From Mesaphorura yosii (taxonomy: Eukaryota; Arthropoda; Collembola; Poduromorpha; Tullbergiidae), in contig WIXG01000024.1 in the NCBI GenBank assembly GCA_009869945.1, positions 310,001 through 374,000 on the forward strand: a stretch of 64,000 bases of DNA, given 5' to 3'. Positions 1 through 15,600 of the stretch are shown here, piece by piece (within the stretch, counting starts at the first letter, position 1; every line of letters begins with the position of its first letter). A model generated the notes under the pieces. It was not told the origin of the DNA, searched no databases, and worked only from the letters and a program-made list of their open reading frames with translations. Made by a program: the position numbers and the translations under genes.

Positions 1-3000
1 ACTGACCTTGAGTATGAACAATAAAACAAGGCATTAAAAGCATGATTGCTGCTTTCCGAGCTCATGTGTGTACTTCGGCCTGGCCTCTCCTCTCGTGGCG
101 ACCGGACTAATAAAATTTCAACCTTTTTATTGTAAAGTGAACTATGGCGCAAAATGTTTAAACTGTAAGTGAAGAGAACCAGCGAGATTGGAAAAGTGGA
201 AAAAAGTCTTTAATTCTGAAATGGCATAACAAGCAAGAACGTCGTCTTTTCTTAAACGACGGAATCAAGTTTCCATCACCATAATATTAAATTTAATCCG
301 AACTTTACTTTGAAAACTTAGAAAACGGCAAAATGAGTGACTTTCATTAATGAGTGCCTTCGCTCAAGAGCCTTCCAAATTGGTCTTCGCTATGCATTTT
401 AAGTGCAAGTGCTGTGGCGAAGTGGCTGGCTGGTCGTATCGCATTAAGTAAACATTGTACGGAGAACGAAATTGAATAGAAAGTGAGGAGCCCGACTTGC
501 GATATCTATTTCGTTAAACTATTATGGCTATGACCACGACTCTTCCTCACTCTTCTCTCCAGCTCAGTAATTTTAAAGTGCGCAATCAATACGTAGCAGA
601 GCTTTTCTCTGCAGAACAAAGATACACAAAGTAAACAGTACCAATTCTGTACGACATGCAGACGAGACGCTTCTGAAACTGTATCGGAAGGTTATCTTGT
701 GCTGTTGGAGCGCAGACTTGCAAAGCTAATACTGCAGTAATCATAATACCTAGTTATATGGTCTCAATGGGACAAAGAGATAAAGACCTAATGACAAAAT
801 TATGCAGTTCATTAAGGCGTGCTGAGACGACGCTGAGGCTCCGCTATGATTGACACAATTTTTCTCGCATTGCTAATAATGGAGCACCGTTGTGCAGTTC
901 TGAAACTACTACACACCAGCACGCAAGCACACATCAAAGACAATCATTTATAAACTCATCATCAAATCCATCGTGCTGGTTAACATTGTTCCCAGGAGCC
1001 GCAAAGATGGAATCGTGGCATTTTTATTAGCGCGATTCAAATATCCAAATTCACACAGACTAACTGGTTGTACCTGTTCATTCTGCTAACTGCATTTGAG
1101 TCGCGAAAGCTTTCGAACGGCAAGGAGTGAAAGTAGACAAAACGCGTGCCGTAATAACGAACAGGATGAAGCATGAATTACTCCGACAAGAATTGAAATT
1201 AAGAATTCTCCCGGTTGCTCCATCCCCTTGAGGCTTGATTAATTAAATCTAATACGATTCTTGTCTCGTTGGGGTAATTATTATAGTTACAGACTCCGCT
1301 CTGGGAGTGAGACCGAGTTGCCTTTGTGAATTCAATGTCACCGCTCCTGACTTTTGTGCATGCTTTCGTGCGCAGTCACGCATTTGTCACAGTATTGGCA
1401 GCCCTATGAATCTTATTATACGCAGTTGCACTCGAGAAGGGAAAGCAGTCATCTCTGTCGGAAAATTGGTGGGAAGCGAGGATGCGAGAATAGCAGTGTA
1501 TAGCTTTTGTTCGAGGCACAAAAAACTTCCCACCTGAATAAACATAGATAAAAGTGAAGTGAATGAGAGACAATTCAAAGGTCGTACTCGACGCGGCTTT
1601 GTTGTGCATGAGGAATTGACTGCGCCGACATTGCTGGTATGCAAAAAAGCATGTAATAATTCTTTCACTCACTCTACCAGCCTCCATTTGCCGGTTCCGG
1701 CGAAAGCTCCACGGCGTACTAGAATTATTGGTATACGCTATTCATTCACTATTGTTTGATCATGCAGATTAAATGGGATTAAAACTAGATTAAAACAGTG
1801 CAGTCAATTCTGTGTCATTTTGCCCGAACCGAGTGGTAAAGTCGCTCGTTTTGCCTTGCTTCAATTCCCCTGCCATGATTTAGTGCCTCACCTCACCGAC
1901 ACGCAGAGTTCAAGTTAAAAGCAAAGTGTGTCTTGCTCTTCTCTCTCGACTCCAAGTCGGAGGCTGTGATTTCTGCTCTCTCCGGGATTACCAGGACGCG
2001 ATGCAAACACACCGACGGATTTATGTGCAGCACCGTCTTTTCGACAAATCGAGTAAACCATAATTGGAAAAATATGAAACGTGAAGTAAAGCGTGTTGTA
2101 GCGATGTTTCTCACTCTCCACAACTTATCACGAATACACAACTCTGTAGCAGATTCTGTGCACAATATTTGCAAACGACATCTGAGTCTCTTATTATCTG
2201 GTACATCAAGAGAATTAAACGAATTGTCTGTTACAGACACTCGAAAAAATGCATGATGTCAAAAATATAAAACTTTGCTTGCCTGGAGACAAATGTATGA
2301 AAAACCAAATTTAAATGTCAGACGAAAACATGACTTCACGTTACACGGCCCGGGAACAGTGCTTGGAAAGTCAATCAAGCACACACTTCAAATTAGAAAA
2401 ATGATGCATGAGGCGCATTTGTGAAATTCAACCAGCGAGTCCTTGGGTTTGGAGTCACAACATTTCTTCGCAGATGGGATCGGCGTTGCTTGTATTCTCA
2501 AGGGAAATTTGTACATGCCTGAATTCGAATTGCTTCGTTTTGGGGATGACTGAATGGAGTATTATTAAGGAATTGCACACGCCATTAGAGACGAGAAACG
2601 AATCAAGCGTGCGCCTTCTCTAAGGTTGAAACAATCGAATTGGATTGCATTGAAAAGCAATGTTTGTGGTGCCGTGTGGTAAGCCTGTGAAGCTAGTAAC
2701 AATTGTACAGGGCTACATATCAACGAAATATTCAGGATCTCGGTAAATGAAGGATGGAGAAGAAAATAATCACTGGTTGAGTTCGATCCACGTGCATGCA
2801 GATACGAAAGCAAGCAATCGAAATTTGCTCATGGTGGTAGTCGACGAAACTAATTAGCTAAAGAACTCTGTCAACCGAACAATCATGTGGGAGTTGTGGT
2901 AGAAAACTTCCAAGTGCACTAGACGAATGCCTGAAAGATGGACGGACTAACTAGTCCACTCGTGCGTTACCAAACTGCAGTGTCTCTGTACTGGTACTCC

Positions 3001-6000
3001 ATGGAACCCCTGCTTAAGTTTATGAACTCTACGACTATCATAATAGAAAGCGAGTCCAAGCGACATGAGCTAGCAGAGGAAAGCCTGAGTGATGAAAATT
3101 GGGCGACGAAAACACCAAAGCGGCTTTGACGAGAGGTTGAAATCCCCAGTTAGGTCTTGGTTTTAGAATCAAGTGCAACGGACCAAGCATCATTTTCGTT
3201 TGACGCTTAATGGCCAAGAAAATACTTGTGAACCCTCGCCGGCGAAGAAGATTCGCTTCCTCCTTTCTTACGATGTGGCATCCAGCCCTCGTGCTTCCTT
3301 CCAGTTCCAAGATAAATATTTACCAAACCGATGAGTTTCCGTAAAAGCAGCATCGATTGTGAATAACATAAACTAGGCATGGATATCATAAATACTCTTT
3401 CCTCTACATATGCTGCCCATTCCAGGGCAGAGGCAGGAAAGAAGGCAAGGAATTGAGTCCGCACAGTCTCTTGCTTAGGAGAAAATAAAGAAAGCACAAG
3501 GACGCAACACGCACGGATCTCCTGCTGTCAAGGCGTTAAAACGAAAGCAGACAGGAGGAAACTTTCTTTCGTGTCACAATTACACTCTCTAGATTATAAC
3601 TCTAATTACATTACATCGAGCTGTGTTTCTCCGCTGCGCCCACGAAGAACATCACAAGTAAAACTTTGGAGGCGTCTATTTGAACTTACTCGTAATCTCC
3701 TCGAGAAGGATTATACTATCCAGCAATATTGTAATAATGATAGTATAAATAAAGCCACTGCTGTCCGGGTCGAATCACAAGTGAGTGTTATTCGCTTGTC
3801 TCAGGCCGCCGTTACTCCTGAATTACGAGTGCATTCATTTTGTTCACTCGACCGTGTCTCGAAGTTAATGTCCTAATGAAAAACGCTCAACCGATTATTT
3901 CTGAGCAGGTTAAGAAAAAGAGTTGCGTAGGTGCGTAGGTTGCGTAGGATGAAATAAGCGTAGAGATTGCACAGGATTGGATTTCACTCTATATGAAGAC
4001 AAAAAAGGAAAGACGGAGGATTAATTCAAACCAAATATGTGCGTGAATGGCTGAACAACCGAGTGAAAGCAAATGTTCGGATTCTCACAAATGGACGCGG
4101 AGAAAGGAAGACAAGAGACCCGGAAAAGGTACATGAAGTAAAATTCTTAGCGTTTGATGTGAGCATTGTTTGATGAAACCGAAAAATATAAGAAATGCGA
4201 AGTGGATGTACAAAATGAAGTGATTGTAGCTGGAGAGAGTGGATGGGTGTAAATGAGTCCGATTATGACATGAAGTGTGTGACGAGGGATTGTGTATCTT
4301 GTCTTAATGCATTATAAGAGGGGAATATTTTGGAGAAGGTAGAATTAAGGAAATTCCGTTTCAGCAGCCTGATGCGCAGCAAATAGTGGCGGAGAGGAGA
4401 GAGCGGAAGCCAGACATGATGAGCCGATATGATGAAATTGAAGAAGGAAAGACTGAAAACCATGTCTTGGGAAAGCACAAGGAAAGAAAGAAGGCAGAGT
4501 GTATATGTCGAGAGTATTTGCATAGCTGATTGGAAGCAGTTAAGCGTGCAATAAAAACGAAGCCGTGGAGCTGGCACGTTGAAGGAGGAGGAAGGAGCGG
4601 ACGTGATACGACTCCAACAACTTATTTCCTCTCATCAGAACCCAACAAAAATGTACACATTCGAGAATGAAACATTCTCCTCATTCCGTCTTGGCAGCAC
4701 CACGCTGACAACACGAACTGTGCAGTGCCACTGAGCACTAATTCGCCTTCTATGCCGTCTTCCTGAGTCTTTGATTGAATTCAACCAGGCTAAGTCCAAA
4801 CCTGTCTGACGTTACGTTCCGGTGAGAAGAAGGCGAGAAAACGTCTTGCAACCATTATCCTCCTACAACATTATTTCAGCCTTTTCCAGTTCGAGATTCG
4901 TTGCTTCTCCCCTCCTACTGCATGTTCCTCTTTCCTCGCGCCTTCTCTTGTTATTTTAAAACCTATTCGAGTAATCTACCTAATCAATTCTTTCATATCC
5001 CAAATGCGCCGCACTCGTGGAACTCGTGGGCAAGAAGAAAGCCTTATGGAAATCGTGCCTAAACCCAGATCGCTCCTCATTGTTTCAAAGTGCACTCTCT
5101 TATAAACCTCAAATCAGCTGTGAGGCAAATGATACATATTTAACCCTTTAACTAAATGAAAAACTTAACAATTGAAATAGAAACGTAAAAATAGCCACGA
5201 GCTTGTGTAGAGTCACCCGGACGGCGATGTGCCGTGTCTATTTCCATAACCGGTTAATCCTTTCCTCTAGCTTCCGATTCTCCAATTACTCTGACGAAAG
5301 ATGCGGAATTTCTTCTAGATAAAGCTCTGTGAAAACCGGAGGAATTATATTTTCACGTTATTAAATCCCAAAAAGGAGTGAGCAGTTGGTGTGAAAGCTA
5401 AGAAGAGCGAATCACAGTACAGAATCACTGTAGATGGCATTATTATTAGCGAAACGAGCAAACACTTTCAATCAAAATAATTCCGGGTGATATTCGCTGC
5501 TTCTTTTTCTCACAGCACGCATTTTGATAGAAATGAAGAGTGAAGAAAATGCTTGAGGCAGGCAGGAAGAAAGCTATATTAGTGCAGAATGATATTATCT
5601 TTTAATACATCGCCTCCCGCCAGTGCCAATTTTATCATTTTTCTGTCGTAGTAATGTTGTGGTAGGAAAGAAATAAAAAGCAAGAAACTAGTCAGCCATA
5701 AATGGTGTCTGCATCATCACCACCACAGTGCATCAGCCTGCAATGTATTGTCGGAGGAATAATGCGAGCAACTGTATTTCCATTTTCCTCAATCACCTAT
5801 TACGCATTACACCCGTCCACACGTACGTATTCATGGCGTTCGCATTCATGCATTCTTATAATTCAGCAATTCATACCGCACGGAAAAGTAACTGTGAGCA
5901 AAGTACAAAGTCAAGCATTGCCACTTTGGCGGAGGTGGGTGAAACTTTTCACGGCTGGTGTGCGAGAAAGGAGCAAAGCGAGCGGAGGCCAGCCTTCTCA

Positions 6001-9000
6001 ACGAGAAGAGGCTTTTTATTTTCTTTCGCTTTCAGCTCCGCATGCATCCACATAAGCAGCCCCGCTAAAGCCTAATAAAAGAAGAGACCAAGAAAATCCC
6101 GTGCGACTCATTTTTTCACTCAGCCTGATAATTCTCAACTCTCAACATGTCTCGTATGCAACGTTGTAAAATGTGAGTGGCTTTCTCTTTCCACTTTTCA
6201 AGTCAACTTTGATTTCATGTCTCACTTTGAGCACGTACAGAAGGGAATGTGCCATCCTGCGAGGTAAGATTCACGGCGAAGTCTATATTTTGTTATGGCT
6301 CGCAAAGCCGAAAAGTTAACTTCTATATTACACGGCTATTTTAAATTGTTCCGTCTTAATCAAACTTGCGCATCCCAAATTAGCAACAAAATCGGCGAGG
6401 TTGTCAATCTTCTGAATCTTCTCACGGCTAGAAGATGCAAGGGAATTTGTACAATGCGAAATTCGGCCACGTTTAAGAGATTTCGTGTTTCTCCAAATCA
6501 GATTTGGTGGCAATATTGGTTGAAAGGAAACGTCTTGGGAAAGGCGCACTACAAAACACGCACGAAACCAGAGTTTTGAAAAGTACAACCCAAAAATTAC
6601 TGACAGGCAGTGCGGAGCAGTCATTCTACTTTCAGAACAAAGTCCAGAGAGTACACGAGTTACTCCAATTACTTTTGAGAAGAAACTCAAATTCTAAAAG
6701 TAGAGACGTGATAAAAGAAGCTGAACATCGTCAAGAGAAAAAGCACATTGTTGTACTCGGTCAACTAAACTTGTCCCTCTTTTCCTGTGTTGGCGTAGTT
6801 AAAATAAAAACAAGCTTGGAACAAGTCTGTCCCAAGATCTCGAAACGTCAAAATTCAGAACTCTGCTCGTGTTCCTGTGTAGATGGGTTGTGATATGAAA
6901 TCGTCGGTGCACGACCGAACTCCGATTGTGTCTCGCTCGCTCTCACTCAATTTCAATCGTCGTTTCTTGACGTTGAGCTTTCCTTTCTTCTGTTTTCCAG
7001 AAACGCGAACGCTGCAGTGTAAATGACTGGTTGAGAAAACCGTTAACAGGAAATGAACACTTTTCTTCCTTTCAATCACTCGCTCTTGCAAAGCCAAAAC
7101 TTATTCAAGCACACTTTTCTGCTCTCGTGGCGTTCCAGCGAGCGTATACGATTTCTTTTTGGTGGAGTGTGTTTTTGATGCAAATGTGGCGAGCAAGAGT
7201 TGTGAAGGAAGGGAACGTAATGCGAGAGTAAAAGTAATCATCACGCTCTCTGTAAATATGCAAGATTTAGAAAGCCAAAACAGAGTGAGCGTGCAGTCAA
7301 ACAGTGTTAAACGTTAACTAGGCTCTATTAGCAGTAAAAGAGCTAACTGGCTAACTTCAGAAATTGGATTGCACTACGAAGACTTAGGGTATATCTAAAG
7401 GTGATACGGATCAGAGTCATCAAAATCTCGGCTTGTAGAGAAAAGTGAAGTCGCCTGAAAGAGCAAACCTTGATACTTAGAATTGGTTTATTTTCGGGAG
7501 GAGAAACCGGGCATGGAACGAAGGAGCAAATGAGGTTAAGAAGTGGGTTTTGATAGTCGTTTTACAATTCAATCGAATAATAATTTAATTCAATAAATCA
7601 AATCAATCTTCTCCTTTTACTTTGAGTTTGCTTTCATGTTTTACACTTGGAGATTAGGTTTCAAGTGCTCTATTCACGCTCGAAAGCAGGCTCGGAGGCG
7701 AAATGACAAGTTAAGCACGAATTCATTATTGGAAATTTCTCGGGCGGATTATGGCCGAATGCTCTTTCAGCTCTTTACTTCTGTTGTCTCGAAGTGGAAG
7801 ACCTTGACGTTCTCCTTTTGAACCCAATACGAGGTCGTACTTAAAGCTGCTTAAAAGAATTTTAAATCCGCGAAATTTCCGATCTGGGAAGAAAATTGAA
7901 AATTGTATAGTGTAGCAGTGTGAAGTTGCGTTATTTCTTCTCGCAAAACTGCCGGAGACATTGCTCGTTATAATTATCAGATCAAAATGATGAAGTGCAT
8001 TGCTGATGTTATGAAGATGGATTACTTGCTCTGTACGCTGAAGTGAGCTCGACGATTACGGTACTCAAAAGATTTTGCATCGCTGAAGTAATCACTTTAG
8101 AGCAATCAATTCAAAACGCCCGGGTGAATTCGTTCTAGATACATTCCAGCGGGTCGAATAAAATCCCCTGCTCTACGTCGCGAAATGTAACGCTGTGCAA
8201 ATCTCACATTCGCATTTTGGTGTTAACGTACTTACATTTCCGTTTGTTGGTTGACCACGTCCAACAAGCGAACAATCTGGAATTCCTAATTACATGTTTA
8301 CAGAAAGACTCTCACCATTAGTCTCGAACGCGTGCAGGAGTCACGGCGGGAGTTTGGTTAATTAAAAGCTGCAAAGCGCAATTACCTTTAAGCAAACCAT
8401 GCCATTGGAGTGCGACCCAAAGTTAGAAAAAGACGGCATCAAGTTAGGCACCGTGAATGGGATGAAGAGCATATTGGTTTGTGTCTTTGGAAACTGTGAG
8501 GTGAATGTTGAGTCCACTTTGAAAATTATTATCAAACGCGAGGAGACAGAAAAGTGTTGACAAAGCACAGTAGAATTACACAGTATTAAAAATTGTCAAC
8601 TGAATTTACACACGGTATGTTCATTTGACCCGGCCTTCAGAAAATGCAACACGGTCCATTGTAAATTTGAGTTTCTTTCACTCTTCGGTGACGGCACTTC
8701 ATTAGCGCAATTCGAAAATAAAGCACGTCAATAAAACAACATGCCACAGTTGTCATGAATAACGAGGAAACTGTGCGTATACAAAAATAGTTTCTTTTTA
8801 TTGGAACACACGAGTGCGAGTGAGGTATCAGTTGTTGAAGACTCACAAGTCGAGTATGTTCCTTCCTGAAGAAACACAAGAAGTCTCAGTTCACGAAAAG
8901 CTGAACGAAGAGCGGTTTTGATTTGATTGATGCAAATCAATACAATCTGAATACAGGAGAAAGAATGGATGTTGAAATTCTGGAGTCACCAAAAAACAAC

Positions 9001-9600
9001 GCACGAAATGTGAATCAAGCCGGCAAGGAACGAATGCAAAATATGGAAGAATGCGACTCAGAAGTGCGTGAATCTGACTCGCGTCGATCTCTGATATCCC
9101 GAGCACTTTGTCAAGATAAACTTTGCTATGTCACGAGCACGAATTCAAAAATTAGGAGCAGACTAATCGCACGGAACTGAATTTGATGAAGAACGAGAAA
9201 AGAAGGAAATTTCTCCTTGCAAGCTCGCAGTGTGGAATCTCCGAACGAAACAAAAGTCGTCTCTCTGATCGAACGAGTTCCAAATCTTTGTATTTTTTCG
9301 TTTGTGCCCCGCTCTGACTTGCTTCGTTTTATTGTACGGTATGTAATATGTATGCTGTGACGATGCGATGGTTGTGGTGCGAGCCTGCCTGCTTGCCTAG
9401 TGCCGACAGTCAGAAAAGTAACATTGTAGAAAATTCTGCATAAGACTGAGTGCCAATGCAGCAAAGTTCAGGAGAAAGAAGCACGTCCACGAAACACATA
9501 TAAAGATACACAGCTATATTAAGTTATACGTATAACATAAACAGCACATGCTCCAAGTGGGCAACTTTCCCTCTACTTTCCATCACTTTCACTCATTCCG
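1..9600. other. Gene-poor non-coding stretch
   Basis: I see no exon with recognisable family resemblance on either strand. The open frames here are short, mostly begin with TTG or GTG rather than ATG, and have unstructured amino-acid composition, as expected of chance frames. The only local structure noted is a short imperfect tandem repeat of TGCGTAGG at 3923-3948 (three units). The stretch could be intergenic or a long intron of a gene outside the window. Confidence 0.6.
3923..3948. repeat. Short tandem repeat, unit (T)TGCGTAGG x3
   Basis: Three adjacent units are visible: TTGCGTAGG, TGCGTAGG, TTGCGTAGG. The array is too short to classify beyond a minor microsatellite-like slippage product. 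Confidence 0.7.
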
Positions 9601-12600
9601 TGTGTTCCTTTTACACACTCTCTGCGCCGCTCTAAAAGAAACGCACACTCCGACTGGAAATCCTTTTATCTATAATTTAGGTGCCGCCTTTGCCTTCCTT
9701 GTTTCTGCTCCTCGATCAGCCGAACACGACGCACATTGTCACATCTCTGAAAGCTGTGCACACTTAATATTTCAAAAGACAAAATGTCCGAGTTCTTGGC
9801 GAATAAGATTGAGATGAAGAATAAATCATTTCTTAAATTTGGCTGATATGAGCAGATGAGACAGCATCTGCGGCTGCTTATCATTGGGAGAAAACGCGAA
9901 GTACGTCGTAACATGAACCGAAGACCAGAATATTGTAAAAACTTAATCAATTGAGGCTTTCCTTTCTTCACTTCAGGTCCATTGGCAACTTGTCTTCTAG
10001 AATTATAAAAATTGTGCTCTGTGAATTTACTCTCTTTATAGATCCTATTTCGTTCCACGTGCGTGTAATGCGTTCGACATTCCCAAATGTACTTCTCGCA
10101 AACCATAAGTTTCATGCTAAGCTCGTCCGTCTTGATAGTATAAACACGTGGTAGGTACTCAAACTGTGAGGAAGGAAAAACAATAAAGCAATTTAAGCGC
10201 CCTTGAATAGCTGGACACAGTGTAATTGCATGCAATAGTAATGACAGTCGGATTTTGGCTCCCATTAGTAGCCAATCGACCCATAAGCGAATGCAGGCGG
10301 GTTTGTTTTCTCTTAACAAATGCTAGTAAACCGTTGCAAGTACCCGTGTTTGCGGCGAGTAGCACAACCAGCATGACAGCTTGGGTGAGAGGAGCGTCGT
10401 GTCGAGTGAGGGAAGGGGAACTTATGACAAATTGACTTTTGGTGAGTTAAATCACCTGGTTTTAAAACGCAGAAAGCTAATGCAGTATTGTTTGTTAGAA
10501 GACTAAAAAGACAATGTGCGTTCGTGAAGTAATAATAAACACATTAGAAAAGACGTTCAGAAAAAAACAAAGGAAAAATTGCAGTGCAGCCAAACGTGTT
10601 CACTGAAGCCGTCAAGGGAAAGGAAAAGTAAATCCATTTAATAATGTATGCAGAAAGACAACCTTCTCCGACTAATAGCTCTGCTGGTAGGCGAACCAAT
10701 ATATTAAAAGCGCCGTTTTCTTGCTTTCTTCAGACTGTGGCTAATTAATTAATCATGATGACGTGACAGAGTTACCATTCCACGCTGGCAGGTTAGGTAC
10801 AGTATGCATGATATGCATTAGTAAATGCTCCTCCAGCAGTAGTAGAAATATGAACGGTGTATATCATACGCCGACACCCAGAGTCAGCGCTGTCCTGACT
10901 CGTGGCATGTTGTCGCAAATGTCTCTTGCTGTTGCCATTTTCTGTATGCAAAATTTATCGGTGTTATTATCGGGTCTTCGACCATTCTTATTGTTAAAAG
11001 CTGTTGAGAATTTCATGTCGTGTGAAGCGAAAGTGTGTATGGAGGAACATGGATTCATGCTTTCATATTTCTGTGCCTCCAAGCCTGATATCTTCTTGTG
11101 CACTCCTGGTCCGAACTAGCGAAACAAATGATCAGAAAAGTGAAAGCTCATCGGAAGCAGATGCATGGAGCGTGACAGTGCCAGTTCGTTAATGTTTTTA
11201 TTCGAGAACTCGTCGCCTTGTCCTTTCATTCTTCATAAATATTATTATGTCAGACACTAAGCCAGGATGAATACCGCATCATGCCGCCGTCTGCTGTCTC
11301 GACAAGCAGCATGCATGAGAGTATGCAAACGGCAAGAGGTCTGGTCGGAACCTCACCGAGTGAAAAAGTAGACAGAAATCTTATAATGATTATACGCATA
11401 TTTTGTGAATGTGTACAGAAATGTTCAAAGCAATCGGTCATTCACAGCAACGCAGTGCTTACAAGGAAAATAGCCATTAGAAACCGCTGCTTTCTCTTCC
11501 AACTGCAGCTCCATTTACAAGCTAACGAGTAGAAATCACGAACTTTCCTAGTCCAGAATGAAAAATGATTTATGAGGGATATAACCACCACACGTATATG
11601 ATCCGGTGTGGCCGACCAATGACACTACGTTACGCTGTGATAGTGGGACCACAATACTCTAAATAATAAAACAATTCTACGCGTTTCAATCTTTAAATCT
11701 AGTAAACGTACAACACCGCAAAATTACATTATTATCACAATGCGCACTGTACTTATTCCACTGCTCAGTTGTGCCAGCAATTTATTGCTTCAAAGCAGTT
11801 GTAACAGAAATTTTGTCTACTCTGCGCCGCCACGGAAAAGTTAGCTTCAGGTATTGCTACGGTGAAGTGCTGGAGTTTTGTGGTCATTATGAGACACACG
11901 CGAAATTATTATAGCTGCGTGCCATTTTCCTGCATCCTACATGGTCAACCGAAGGAATCACAGTACGTATGCATCCTTGTCTCGGTTTTCCGCTGTGACA
12001 ATCACGAGAATTTGCAAGTTGCAACCAACGATTGAATGGATTTGTGGCCAGAATAATAGTGATTTGAGAATTTTGCGAGACTCCGTGTTCGTGACCAGAG
12101 GGTACTCTAAAGAAAGAAAAAAATGACTAGAATAAAGGCAATAATGACCGAGTCTGTAAGGATTCTTCGCACGATTAAATTTCAGCGGTCTTCGCCTGAA
12201 ATGCCTGCTAAATCTGGTCAGAGGTTATCTTATGTTGCCAGAAACAGGAACGGGAAGTGCGTGCACTGTAAAGGTGAGAAAATAAAACTTTTGAAGTAAT
12301 GAGAATAAATGTGAACTGCGAACCCCGCACACAGCGAGAGCGAAACCGGAGTGGCAAGTGCACACGACATCTTTTTCTACCCGGCTCCCTCATTTCGGAT
12401 GATAAGGTCTGATAATGGTGATGGTGGCGGTGATATGGCGCAGTGAGATGATGGCATCTGTTCTCATCTCACAAATTTCTAATAATATCCTTCGTGCCAC
12501 ATAAACTAAACAAAAGAAAACAGCGAGGCAGAAGAGAGAGTCAAGAAATTGAGACCCACAAGGATTAACAGTGCCCCGTGGTTCCGCGGTGAAGTCTTCA

Positions 12601-15600
12601 GGTGGACCCAACCACGGGAAGAGAGTGTAAAGAAAGGAGACAGTTTATCTAATAAACATTACACAGACGGTGCAATCGGAAGCTTGCTCACTGTGCACAT
12701 GTATCGCAATTTCTTGTGTCACACTCTTGCATCACAGTGCTGATCGATATAACAATAAAACGTGAAAGGGCTTGCGTTGTAAAGATTGGAACGCGGAGAC
12801 GAGTAGGCATCGCACCAAGGGACTCTGAAGAAGAAAGGATACATGAAGCATCAATCATAAAGATTCTGAAACTTAGTCGCCAGACTCATAATATAATATT
12901 ACATTATACATGACAAATAGAAACACATGCTTTCATACTTATAAAGAAAATAAGGCGGCCAAAACTTGTAAAAATCGGTGGCATGAGCCTACGGTCGATA
13001 CGTGGCAAAAATCAACATCACGCGAAAGCTCCCAAAGGACATTTCTTACTTCCATCTATTTAAGATAGGAAAACGAAATCAGCTCTTCGCGGAAAACAGC
13101 GATAGAGAAATAAGTTGTTTCTTCTCAACTAGTGTGTTCGTAGAAATGAACTATTAGCTTGAGTTGTAGCGGGTCTGTGAAACCAGCATGTAACCAAGAA
13201 AGGACAACCATGAAGTTCTTTTCCTAATTACTATATCTGGTGCTAAGCATGGCCCTTGCCAGGCCAGAGTACTTGCAGTTCTAGAGCACAGCCAGTGCTG
13301 ATATCTGAATGAGAACTCATTGCTCAAGCGTTCGTGAAATAACCGCTTAATAATAAAAGAAACGTCAACTCGCAGCGCGTCACGCAAGGGTTTCACGCCA
13401 GCGCATTGAAAACTTTTCTTCAGAGAAAGCAAAAAATTAATTCATTGAGAATACAAGATGAAAGGATAAGGCATACGGACAAACCAAGACGAGAAACGAC
13501 TGAAAACTAAAGCCCGAGGTAGGGGAAAATTGAGCGGCCACTTTGGTAGCTGAAAGTACAAACTCCGGCGACCTGTTTCTGCATGAATATGAAATATAAG
13601 CCGAATTCTGCATTGTAAGTGCTCACATGGTGCATCGACACGGTCTCGCAAATAATGCGTTGCTTGTCTTTGCAATGCAATGAAATAAGAGTGTGCAACA
13701 TCAACAGAAGGAGTGAAGGAGAGAAGGATCTGCAATTCTTTGTTGGTTTATTTTTATTTTATTTTCAGGAAGGACGAAGAAATGTAATGAAAATACTCCG
13801 AGAGTCGTTCGGTTTTAACAGTATTCTTTTATATTTCGCTTCCCGTCTCCTCAAAATATTTGCGTTTATATTTTTCCGGAGAAATTCTACCTCCTGCAAA
13901 CATTGGTCCTTGAGTCCTTATTGCTAACAGCGTTGAAATAGGCACACGCTGCAATAGATTCAGAGTCTTTTCTTTGTATTTGTATACACAGACATTGGAA
14001 CGGAATGCATGAGTAGAGAAATTTGGGCGACGGCGCGAACTTGGAACAAACTTGACAACAAGTACGATGAAGCGAGAGTACACAACACAAGTGCAACTGT
14101 GGCTGGGCCGTAGATAGACCGTGGTGGAAGTGGCTATCGTAAGATGAAATTGCTGGACTCGTGCAATGCAACGTCTGTGTACAGTTCACATTAGTCGCTT
14201 CCGGTCCGGAGACCCAGAGAGAGCTTCAGAGAGAAAAGTTTGCCTTTGGTTTGGTAAAATTCTGAGAATGGATCTTTCCTGTCGCGGGCCTCGCACTGAC
14301 TGGCACAAGTCAAGTTGTCATGGCAGGTGGAAGAGGAATATAACGAGTCAGCCGTCGGTCGGCGTGTTGGCTCCAATACAAATGATATTCTGCCCGGTTC
14401 TACACAATATTTCTGCTTCCCAACCTTGCCAATAAATCCATCAAATGCTTGAGACGCTTGAGAAAAAAGGCTATTACGGGAGTCATTCACTTACTTCGAA
14501 ACCCATTGTTTGCTTTCCATCATTTAGTACTCAAGTGGCCAAACCGAGAGAATGGGCGCTCGTAGTAGCCCCAACTTGCCCATCCAGCCTGGTAGAAACT
14601 TTCACACATGCAGATATTTCTGTATGCAGAGGTAATTGTGCGCGTTGATCGAAAGCTATTATGCTTGGGGATCGACAACTCGCTCTTCTCTCGCCACTCT
14701 TTTCACCTGGACAATGCAACCAGTCGGCATGAAGGGCAAATCTTCTTAGCTCGTTCTTTGATTTTCTCCCTTCTGCTTTGTGTACACTTGAAATGTTTCC
14801 TTGTAGTCGGTAGACTGGTCATGGACCGCTGCCTCTCGTGTTAGGGGTTTCAATCCACAATTCTTGTCCACATTTCGGCATATACTGCCAGAGAAAAGAG
14901 TTTTCACTCACCGCTCTCCAAACTTACTTTGTCCCTTATCAGGCCGAATCATTCGCATTCCGCATGCATTTCTAGAAAGAGATGCTTTCACTCCGATCTC
15001 CGATGCAATAATGGGGTCCTTGTTAATTCAACACAACCTTTGATGTTGGTGCTCGTTTTCTTGGCATTATCACAAAGACTCTTACTCATTGAGCTATAAC
15101 TAAACAAAGTAAATGTTAATCTCAAATCCTTTGTGCGCTAAGAAAATGAAATAAAAGAGTTCAGAATAATGACATTAGAATGTGAACATCGAGCAAGGAG
15201 GAAGTCCTAGTCAACTTATGCAACTGTTTGAAGGGAGCCACAAGAGTAATGCTTTAATTAATTTAGCACAAGGCCAGACAGAGAACATTACGACCATGAG
15301 GAGCTAATCACTTTCAAACCCTGAAAACTGACCCTTAACTGAGTAATTTCTCTTCCGACCATGCTTAATACAAAATTACTCATCGTTATCAAGTCGCCAT
15401 CTCCTAGCAATTTAATATTTAAATTCGACTCTTAGTGTGTTTGCAAAACATGGATTCACTTTAATGCGCTTGAAGAGCATAATTCGTGCGTGTGCTCGTT
15501 TCCTTCAAATCTGAAGCCATCAAGACCAGAAGGAAATTGCAACAAGATGAAATTCGGCTTACCCTGCATCTGTACATTTGTAAGCGATTCCCATCTAAGG

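Noticed and set aside
6504..6893. 129-codon plus-strand open frame
   Set aside because: Starts at GTG, has no domain and sits in sequence with overlapping frames on both strands.
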